64,000 nucleotides of DNA from Acanthochromis polyacanthus (Eukaryota > Chordata > Actinopteri > Pomacentridae). The stretch covers positions 10,444,653 through 10,508,652 of the forward strand of contig NC_067131.1 in the NCBI RefSeq assembly GCF_021347895.1. The letters are read 5' to 3'. This document shows positions 23,501 through 33,700 of the stretch, piece after piece (positions within the stretch are counted from its first letter, which is position 1; every line of letters begins with the position of its first letter). The notes beneath the pieces were generated by a model. The model made no database searches. It was not told the origin of the DNA and worked only from the letters and a program-made list of their open reading frames with translations. The translations under genes were made by a program, and so were the position numbers.

Positions 23501-25602
23501 GACCAAAGTTCACGAACTGCTGATTCAGCAGAAGATCAAAAAAGATTTGCTGGCCCAGGCTGTAAGGGAATCCAGCACCATGCTCAGGTACAGGATGTAA
23601 AAGATTGACTCGTAGTGACTGCTGCTAGAATCTGGTTTAACACTGCAGGTCACAGAATTCTGGGAGCAACAAAACAAACTTTATTAAGAAGGCAGCCTAT
23701 AATTAGTCTTTTTTTAAACATTGTGTGAGTGACATGATCTGATTATATACTGCACACGGAATGAGTCTGCAAACAGCAGGGCTGGTCAAAGTGAAAATCG
23801 GTTACTACACTCTGGGGTTACTCCATCTTGTTCCATTTCTCCCAGCAATATCTCAAAATGACAGACGTCTTGTTTTGGAGTCTCATTTTCGATGAAAAAT
23901 TGTGTTAAATCCTAAACTCACATGGAAGCTAATTGCATTTCCTGAGCCTGTTTTGTTAAGCTGCAGCAGCCAAAGATGTTGGGTTTGCATTAGCAGTGAC
24001 TTCATACATTGCCTGTAAATGTTAACACAGACAGCAGCTCATATGCAGCTCTTTGATGAGCGGATAAAGACTTTTCTGCCATAGGTGATGACTTAGCAGA
24101 AAAGGACAACCAGTCAGTTACATCTACAGATGTAATTCCTTTTTTGTAGACCTAATTGTCATTTTGCGATTTATTTTTTCTATAAATGAGTATTTGTAAT
24201 GACATTTTAATTGGTGAACAGACCAAAGTTTTGAAGAATTCACCAAGAATTAGAAACGTCACATTTTTTGGGATGTTAGTAGATTATATCTAACACTCCT
24301 TTTTCTGCTTGACAAAGGAGTGTAGCTAGAACCTGCAGTACTAGCTCAGGTAGACATACAGCGATTTAAGCCAGTACTGCTTTCTCTTCTTTCTTGTTAG
24401 AATTACTGAAAACCCTCTGGTCTCATGAGCGCTGTGTTTCTGTTTTAAGGGACGGCTACAAAGTGTTTTTTGACGGTCTGGCTGAGCATCAGGTCCCGCT
24501 GTTGATCTTCTCTGCTGGCGTTGGCGACGTCCTGGAGGAGGTGATCCGTCAGAACCACGTCTTTCATCCCAACGTTCACATCATATCCAACTACATGGAT
24601 TTTGACCGCACTGTGAGTTTAACCGCAGTCTGCTTTACGTGGACTTCACATGATGCTCGTTATTGTGTTGAGTTAGTTGCATAATGCATATTTTTAGTCA
24701 TTCTAATAGAGGAAATGGAAAATAAATCATCAAAAATATCAAATCTAACTTCATGTTATTACTAACTGGAGAGCTCATGGAAAACGTACCACAAGGTTTA
24801 CTTAGGACACACTCTAATGTAGAGTCCATACCTTATCACTTAAATTTCACTCGAGATTAATAAAGTATCTGTCTATCTATATCTGACTTTTAAAGTAATC
24901 TTTCCTGCTGTATTTATTGCCTCTTTTTTCTGCACTGTCAGACACAATTTCATTTTCTGGACTAAAACAAGTTAGCATGAACCATTTATATTACATTAAT
25001 TCGAGGCATACTGGACAAGCAAAGTAATACATTGCAAGGCAAGGTTGACAGCAGTGTTGGCTTCTAAAAATTTCGGCATTTTTTTGCAGCAAGGCCTGTG
25101 CACCTTATTTCATCTGTAATGCCTGTAGATTTTAGTACAGCCATTAAACCAGCTTAAGCATACATTAATCTAATTGTCTCGTTGATAAGGGGGTCCTGCG
25201 AGCCTTCAAAGGCCAACTGATCCACACCTTCAACAAGAGGGAAGGTGCTCTGTCACATGCAGCGGGCCTCAGAGAGCTGCAGGGTCGACCCAACGTTCTG
25301 CTGCTAGGAGACTCTCTGGGAGACCTCACTATGGCCGACGGAGTCTCTGAACCCCAGAACATCCTCACCATTGGCTTCCTCAATGACCAGGTCAGACTAA
25401 CTGGTAGAGTTATCCTGGGTTTTCTTACGTCCATATATAAGTTTTAGAAACTGGGTGATCATTCTCTGTTTGCTTTGTGTCTCAGGTGGAAGAGAGAAAA
25501 GAGACGTACGTCAACTCCTTCGACATCGTACTGGTGAAGGATGAGACGATGGACGTTCCTAATGCCATCTTCAGGTACATTACCTCATCAAGAGACAAGT
25601 AA
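20593..25602 (+). CDS. NT5C3B: Cytosolic 5'-nucleotidase 3B (m7GMP-specific), first coding exon unresolved
   Basis: A HAD-superfamily nucleotidase that removes phosphate from pyrimidine monophosphates and 7-methyl-GMP in the cytosol. Eight exons: 20593-20691, 21558-21627, 21751-21797, 21942-22027, 23498-23587, 24450-24612, 25190-25390, 25486-25602; together 290 codons plus TAA, all in phase. Counting from IPELAK, motif I is DFDMT with the nucleophile pair D37/D39, motif II is FSAG (S152), and the metal-binding motif is GDSLGD (226-230). MVEWWTK and SNYMDF are family hallmarks. The donor after exon three is the weak GTCAGA. NT5C3B rather than NT5C3A is chosen from the FKBP10/P3H4 neighbourhood and the resemblance; the paralogues are close. 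The start codon lies in an upstream exon not identified. The gene is tail-to-tail with FKBP10, and intron 4 is filled with repeats. Confidence 0.88.
22250..22535 (-). repeat. Possible degenerate DNA-transposon relic in NT5C3B intron
   Basis: Text such as TCAGATCTGACCTTTGACAA and CCACCAGTCTCTGATGCTG resembles decayed transposase-coding DNA read on the minus strand. No open frame survives and no ends were found. Confidence 0.3.
22590..23285. repeat. Teleost interspersed retroposon with a nested second repeat
   Basis: It begins TTTATTTGTAAAGCCCTTTA and includes GTCAGTGATGGTGCGCATG and CAGAGCCTGGGTGCAGC, which I recall as a widespread fish repeat. A second repeat containing ACAGGGAGAACATGCAAACT interrupts it at about 22,735-22,915. 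It lies in NT5C3B intron 4. Family names are not certain. Confidence 0.6.
24835..24890 (+). repeat. Short LINE-type 3' tail
   Basis: TTTCACTCGAGATTAATAAA followed by GTATCTGTCTATC resembles the truncated 3' ends of fish L2/CR1-like LINEs. No coding part remains. Confidence 0.4.
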
Positions 25603-25774
25603 GACACACAGGAATGAACTGTGGACTCTTCTTGAACAAAGATGAACTGAACTGGTTCACTGCATTCACCACGATGCATGCAGGACAATCGCACATCCTC
25701 GCTTACCTCAAACCAGAACTCAGGACTGGATATTTCTGGAGGTATTGGTACAGCACACACACACTATTATCTAT

Positions 25775-26090
25775 ACACTGCTTAATCCTCTCTAGGGTTG
25801 CTGGAGTCTATCCCAGCTGACTCAGAGTGAAGGCAGGAGACACCTGGACAGGTCTGTCGCAGGGCTACACAGAGACAAACAAGCACTCTCACATTCACAC
25901 CTATGGACAATTTAAAATCACCATTAACCTCAGCATGTTTTTGGACTGTGGGAGGAAGCCGGAGAAAACCCACACATGCACAGGGAGAACATGCAAACTC
26001 CACATAGAAAGATCCCAGGCCCAGGCTCGAACCAGGGGTCTTCTACCTGTGAGGCAACAGTCCTAACCACACTGTGCAGCCCACACACAC
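25775..26090 (+). repeat. Teleost interspersed repeat in the NT5C3B 3' flank
   Basis: Contains GTCTATCCCAGCTGACTCAG, TTTGGACTGTGGGAGGAAGC and GGGAGAACATGCAAACTCC, ending ACTGTGCAGCC. It is the same family as the nested repeat at 22,735-22,915. It starts 170 bp after the NT5C3B stop and may be within the 3' UTR. Confidence 0.65.
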
Positions 26091-27144
26091 TCAACTCTGA
26101 AATCTTTATTTTGAAACTGTTTTTGACTTGTATTTACTGTAAATTAGTCACTGTACCAAAGTGTTATGGTGAAAAAGGAAAAATTGCTGCTTGAGCTGGG
26201 CTTTGAGTTGAACTGTGCTGTAGCAGATGTAACTCGGTCAAAGGGGACTTTATGTTGTCTTGTGCACCTTCAGTGCTTCTTCTGACAATATTTCTGTAGT
26301 GTTTCTAATTTTGTCCTTTTTTTTCTCTCCGCTTCTTTAAGGAGAAAAAAACTTTTACTGGGGCTGCTTTTAAAATTTTAGTATGCTCATGTATGAGCAA
26401 AGTCATACAGCACATTTTGTAAATGTATCTGCCAGGTCTTAGACTTAATATTGACATTGTTCTAGTGTGTTTCATGTGTACTGTATATTACCTCTTTGTA
26501 CATGAGGTGGAGGGATAACAAATTTACAAAAAAATGAATTACTGCTACCAATAACATTTTACATTGCAGTCGTTTGGGAGTAAAGCAGTCATTCACTAGA
26601 TAGATGGCCATTATTCAAGCTTTTAAATTCTATTAGAGATGCTTCCTAAAACCTGTTAGTATTTTGTTTGAGCCAACATCCAGTAGTTTCCCACCAGCAT
26701 TAACCAATTTTTAGATCTTGGCACATATGTGGGTGCCAACATGCTGAGAAGTTATTTACCAGCTTTTTAAAACTCTTCATGACAATTACAGATCTGAGCA
26801 TCATGTAACATGCTACTGCTGAAAAAACAGTAGTTCCTCTTATTTTTCATCCAGAATGCAGAGCTGCAACATTTCCTGATATCAAACTACCCCAAAATGT
26901 TTGATCACTTTAACATATATGCAGGGTTATAGTGATGAATAAAATCACAAACAACTGATTTTTTTTTTTTTCGATTTTGAGGAGAACGAGCCACAGAAGT
27001 CGAGCTTATTGACAGCGGCTGTCTAATCCCTGGCTGCTGAAATGGTTTTTAGGGACTTGGAATGTTACCTTTCTGATGGTAAAGGAGCCTTAACTTGTGT
27101 GGGAGGTTGACAGAAGCAGACTAGATTTACTTGTTCTCACCTCA
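26091..27144. other. Region between NT5C3B and FKBP10
   Basis: A/T-rich, presumably holding 3' UTR and intergenic sequence of the two convergent genes. AATAAA occurs near 26,938. No further gene is seen. Confidence 0.4.
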
Positions 27145-27265
27145 ACATACAGCACAGGCTCTGGAACCAGTCTCCTGGATAGGAGCAAGACACTACTCTG
27201 GAGTTACCCAGGGTGAGAGGTGGCAGGCATACGCACTCAAAGCCTGTTCTGATTCTGTTCTTACT
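27145..27265 (+). repeat. Possible LINE coding fragment
   Basis: AACCAGTCTCCTGGATAGGA and GAGTTACCCAGGGTGAGAGG resemble a fish LINE open frame, but stops interrupt it. Assignment is from memory only. Confidence 0.3.
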
Positions 27266-27750
27266 TTCATGTACAGGATTACTAAGGACTGGAGGCTGTT
27301 CAGTTGATAGAGAAATTTTGCAACTCTGCAATTTGTACTAAAAAATACAGCTCAAAAAGAAGCCAGTAAAATGTTTTCCAGCATACTGGCGCACCTCTTT
27401 TTTTGTCATTATTTTCAGATGTCAGGGTATTTTTGTGCTAAGATACAAAGCTGTTGAAAAACTGAAACTATTTTTGTTTTTCTTACAAACATTTTAATTA
27501 ATGTGACTTTCAGGACATATAAAGGTGCTTGTTTGGTTTTCTGAAAAACAGCTGTCAAACACAGAACACAGTACACAACACTCAACTCCACTAAACATCC
27601 TTTGCACTATTTTCAGGTCATTTCAAAACACGGTGCAATGTGGTACGAAACATATTAAACCATGATGCTGTGTGGCAAACGTCTCTTGTTGCTTGTTTTT
27701 AAGATCTTGGAGGTTTATCCCTGAGAGAGAGTGAAGGCATTTTGTCCTCC

Positions 27751-30700
27751 TCACAACTCGTCGTGGGTGGCCTCTTCCCGCTCCTTGTCCTCCTCTACCT
27801 TTAGTTTGAGCTCGTTGGCGGTGATCATGCCATCTTTATTTCGGTCCTGGTTTTGGAACATGTCAGTGACGACCTGCTCCATGGTCAGTCCAGGCTTTAT
27901 GCGACCTTTACCTTCTGCTACCTGCAGCTTGATGAACTCCCCAAACTAAAGTTCACGACACAGAAGGGGAAAATTCTTGATCAGTAACAGTTTTGTGGCC
28001 AACTTGCCACCAACAGAAACTGAATATTTCAGTCACTATTTCCACTTTTATTCTGCTGTGGTTTAAAGCAGGGATGTGATTTTTCCGCGAATTCGTGGAA
28101 TTCCGCTTTTTTCAGGGATGGGAATTTACCGCGGATCCCCGCCGATTTCATTTATTTGAACGCTGATTTCACAAGTTTGAACACTTTATTGTCGCTGATA
28201 CTCCCGCGCGATGGTAACGACGTTAACGACGACTGTAAACGGCCCCCCCCCCCGGTCAACAACTTTCCGCTAAAATCAGAACTTGCTGATCCCATCCCTG
28301 TTAAAGGCAACTGAACTTCTTTTTGGTTCCTGAACACATTTCACCTCTCATCTAAGACGCTTCCACAGTTCTGACTCAGTGCTCATTAACCACTCTAAAC
28401 TCACATGAATCTACCTCTGTCAGTTATAACTGAGGAAGCCTCTTGGGTCAGAAGTGAAACGTCTTCAAGAATCAAAAGGAAGTCCAGTCACTTTCTACTG
28501 AAGCACTTAGATTTACCTTGACTTGGACAAATGGCACCAACTGTTTATCTTGAGGCACTTAACTTGTATTTGACAGACTTTACTGCAACAAGCATCTACT
28601 GACATAAGAAATGAGGATTTAGGTGCAAAGCCAAACACCACAGCTCCGCTCCAGAACAGCTGCTAGACGCACTTTGACAGTTTTGTCATCTGTCGTCTCC
28701 ACAGTCAACAACTGAGAGTCATTCTTAATTATTCTGATGGTGTAAGTTTCTGATGTCACCACCAGGTGGCCCCAAAGTAAGGTAGGCACTATAATTTTTT
28801 GCTGCTATACACTTAATTTTTATTATTTCAGAGACATTGTTCTTTTCACTCCTCTACATCTCTGTGTTGTGTAGTTTATGTTTACATCACAAGTTATAAT
28901 TTTACATCCAAAGAACATCCTGTAAAGTATTTATTAGAACCTAAAAAAAAAATTCAGAACACCTCATTTAACAACAACAGAAAAGTGCTACATTACACCT
29001 GAATCATCATATCAAGTTAATGTTTTCTGATGTGTATTCCTAATTTTGACACTTACTAAAATTTTAAACTTATTTTTACTTAAAAAAAATAGGAATAGTG
29101 CACCTATATAGAGAATCTGAATGTGTCTTCTACTCCCCTTGTTTGATTTATCCTAAAAAAACATTTAATCTACACTTTTCAAAAAGAAACAAGGATACAT
29201 GCTTCACACACAACTAATTGGGTCTGGACTATTTTATCAATAATTGTCAAGTTCTTATAATGACTATACATTAAATTGTAGAGTAGAAAAATATGATAGC
29301 TGAGATGAGAAGCAGTTGTCTTGTTCGAAGTGTCAGAAAACATGAGTCACAAGGGAGAACAAGGACACCAGGTAAGTAGAAATTTCACAAATTCAGCTGA
29401 ATGTTTTAAAGCCTACCTCTGCTGTTTGTTCACTGCTTAGTAAAAACTTCAAACTTTAAGGTGCTGCAATTGCCTAGCATGTTAAATGACGATGGTAGTG
29501 GTCATACTTTCAACAGTAACGTACCTCTTCCTGCGGCACCTCTCCATTTTTGTTCAAGTCCAGGGCTTCAAACAGGTTTGCAGGACTTTCCTCGAGCCAC
29601 ACAAACAGGTAACCAGGCGGTACGCCCTTCTCAAAGCTCACCATCTCAATGTCAAAGACCAACACAGCGCTGCTCGGCACACCAGTGGCTGACGGAAGGA
29701 TAAAAACAACATTTAACTTCACATCTCAATATCCATGAAAAATATACATGCACATATATGAGAGTGTGTAAAGGGCACACCTTTTCATCTTATTTTAAGA
29801 TAAAAATAACCCTTTTTTTAATCCCACAGCAGGGAAATTTGTAAAATTACAGCAGCAAAGATAATGAAATATAAAATAAAAATAGATGAGAACATACACA
29901 AGTACTAGTTAAAAAAAAACAAACAAACATTGGACATATCACTGGTATTGCACAGATTTTTTGAAAAATATTGATAGCATACTATTATTGCCCAGATTGT
30001 ATGCAAGTAGAAAGACTAAGCTAATAGCATATAGTCTTGCGTATGTAGTGAAATAGCTATTGCACAGGCTTTTTAAAGTGCAAAATACTCATAATTCACA
30101 TGGTATTGTACCAAAATGATGTCTGACAGTATTTTCTTTTGGTTGCTGGTTGTACAGTCTAACAGCAGCAAGTAGGAAGGACCTGTGGAACTTGCAGAAG
30201 TATAAAATCAGTTCAATTCTGTGCTCTAGCTCACGATTTTAAGAACCTTGCTAACATTAGCTGAGACTTCATACCGCAGAAATCTCACCTCCTCTTTCTC
30301 CGTGGCCGAGGTGAGGCGGCACCGTGATCAGCCTCCTTTCTCCCACACACATCCCCCTCAAACCTTCATCCAGCCCGTCGATCACCTTATCCGACCCGAG
30401 CACTGCGTCCTGAACATTCTCATAGTCGTGTCTGAGGAGGAGGTTCGTCATCAAGTAAGTTAAAGTGCGACTGCGAATGTTATGAATGTTGATCTAAAAT
30501 TTCCCAAATATCAGCATTCAAATGGATGAAAACACGTGGTGGTGACTCACGAGGAGAAAAGCAGCGTGCCGTCCACCAGGGTGCAGTTGTAGTGATAGTG
30601 GACGAGGTCGTTCACCGCCGTGGTGTCGTTACACACCTCAGGTCTGTACAGGATCTGGATGTTCACAGTGTCGTTGGGGTTGTGGAAGTCAATGACGTGG

Positions 30701-33700
30701 ATGTCGAAGACGAGGACGGCTGAAGGCGGGATCACATCACCTGGAGAGACCAAATAAAACTCAACCTTAATGGAAACACTTTATTACAGCACATTCAGCC
30801 TCATTTACTACCAGTAAGTCACTGATATGATTTGTTATCTGATTTCTGTGTCTTGATATATTAACTCTAATTAATAGGCTGAAATGTATTATGACTAGGT
30901 GATGGTAGTTACTATCGCTGGTTGTTTGTAAAATCAGTAATCTGATCAATCTTATTCAAATAAAATGTGAGAAAATAGTTTTTATAAAGTCTATGATAAT
31001 TCTTCAGAGCTCAAATTCTGGCAAATTGTATTTATTTAGTCCAATGAACGACCCAAAGTTTAAAGGTGTTCAATTTACAACAGAAAGAAAGACAGCGAAT
31101 CCTTACATTGGAGAAGCTTCTTGAATTTCCCCAAGAGGATGAATAAAGTATCTGTCCATTTATCCAGAAGTCTAAATAAAGCAACTGTTTGACATCTGAT
31201 AAGTTGATAAGGAGTGGTAATGATTTTTTTTTTCTGTCTCAATTGTTTCAGCACTAGAACAATTGTAGCTACAATGTGTTTTCATTTATACTTGCATATA
31301 TTCTAAAAATAATGAATAGTTTTTACAGTTACTTCTGGCTGCCCTAAGTATCAGTACATATCCAAGCAATGAAGTAGTTACAAATAAAACTAGCTTCTGG
31401 TCTCTAAAAGATAGGACTTTTGAATAGGACATTCTGTTTTGACCAAAAATACAGAAGCGAGATGCCCTCAAGACTTCAGTTGATGTCTGTCAGTTTGAGG
31501 TAGTTTTGTGGTACAAAGACAAGCTACAGAAGTTTACCTGCTCCTTGCTCTCCGTACGCCAGATGTGGAGGGATGGTGACCCTCCTCCTCTCACCAATGC
31601 ACACTCCCTGCAGGGCCTGGTCCATCCCGGCAATAATATACCCCATCCCTATGTAGGTGTTGTATGTGCTGTTCCGCTGGTAGCTGTGGACAATATAAAA
31701 AAACAAAAACAAAAAAAAGATGTTTCAGGCCAAAAATCCACTTTTATATCATAAGAATAAAACTGAAAAAGCGGTATTATATCAATACTTTACAAAATCC
31801 TCTTCATGTAACTGAGCTCACCTGGTGTCGAAGGTGACTCCGTTCAGGAAGCTGCCGTTGTAGTGGTACCGGATATAATCTCCCACCACAGACCTGCGAG
31901 AGCACGACTCCGGTATCACCTGGTTCTCCACGGTGACGGTGTCTTTTGGGTTGTAAATGTCCACCAGCAGGACGTCAAACACTAGAGTCGCCTGGGAGGG
32001 AATCTCTGTACCTGACAGACAAGAGGGAAATGGAAAAAAGAACTTTATTTAGGTGACACATTTGTTCATTTCTAAGGTAATTAATTTTAGAATATCACTT
32101 ATACCTTGTTATTTGTGTTAATAAAACTAACCAGTGTTGCTGTGATAGACAAAGAATTATAAAATACAGCATTAAACATAACTGCTCATTTTACTGAGGA
32201 TGAAATATGGTCTAGAAAAAATGTTTTTTTCTTTTAAATATTTAAACTACTGGATGAAAGAGGCGAGGACTGACTTCTGCACAAATACGATTGGGATAAC
32301 TATAATTACAGCAGATTTCACGTAATCACAGTACATTTCAACATTTTTACCAAAGCTTAGGGGAAAGCAGAGGAAAGGTAAATGATGTACATAAAAAGAA
32401 GTCGAGATATGAGCTAAATATTGAAGTTTCACAGTGGTACAAGATGGGTTCAAATGAGCAAGTAACTGGTTAAAAATAGAAAATCTAAATTAAATGAATG
32501 CATATGCTACATGTGACTATCCCTTGAATGTGATGCTGCTACGAGCTGCCATTTCCACCTTTGAAAATGAATGTAACAAAAAAAAAACATTTCATTTCAT
32601 GAGCTTCTTAGCTGAGAGGGCGACTCATAAACAGGACTGCGTCAGAGATGCAGGTTCAATTCCAGCTCATGGTCCTTTACTGCAGGTCTTCCCTGCTTTC
32701 TTATCTCCTGAATAAAACCAACAAAACGGCCCAAAAACAACTTTGGCAAAAACGTCATAGGATGTTGACCTAAATCTGGAAAAACCTTTAAACGTCATAG
32801 TTTAGTATGTGATCCAGAATGTCACTAAAACGTCATGTTTAGTATGTTTAAACTACGACGTTTTAGTGAACTGAGCAGTCTTGGCGGAGTACTGCAATCC
32901 TTGCAATCATTTTACGCCTATTTTTACTTGTGCATCTCTTTTTCATTGTTTTACACCTCTTTTGGTCTTTTTAATATTCTTTGCAGCTGTTTGCTTCTCT
33001 TTGTTGAAATCTTTGGCTCTCAGTAGCTTCTTTTGAGCTAGTAGGTGTCTCTTTGTGGTTGTGTGATTGCCTTTACAAAAGGACAATGTTAACTATCAGT
33101 TCGCAGAAGCTCTGAACCTGGGCTCCTTGGTTCTTTAGGACTCTAGACTTGTGCTCGATAAACCCATTCAGTATTACAGCCAGGCCTTCTTCCCAGTGCA
33201 ACAAGAAGCTTGAAAACATGCTCTGAAGAGTAAGTTTTGTTCTCCTGTCATTTGGATTTACCTGATCCCTTCTCTCCGTAGGCTTTGAATGGTGGGATGA
33301 TGATGTTTCTGATCTCTCCCACACACATGCCCAGCAGGCCCTCATCCATGCCCTTGATCAGCCAACCCTCACCCACTAAGGAGTCTTGGGTCTGCTTCCT
33401 GGTGTAGCTACGTAGGGCTCATACAAGCGCAAAGTCAAACAACGTCACAGACAACAAACCTGGATGACACAGTGCAGAGACACAAGAGCTGTCATTCGGA
33501 CGGGGCTTTGTGGGCTTAGTGAGATTTAGAAACAATAAAAAGGTTTTAGGCACGCAACTGTTAATGCTATTCTACTTCATATTGATGGATGCATTAAAAG
33601 GCCTCGTTTTGGACAAAAAAAACAGAACTCACCTGGAGTCAAAGGTGGTGCCGTCGAGCAGAGTGCCGTTGAAATGGTAACGCACAAAGTCGGTGCGCAT

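Noticed and set aside
20593..25602. Assignment to NT5C3A
   Set aside because: The catalytic core would fit both paralogues, but [22 protein letters not shown] and the FKBP10/P3H4 neighbours favour NT5C3B.
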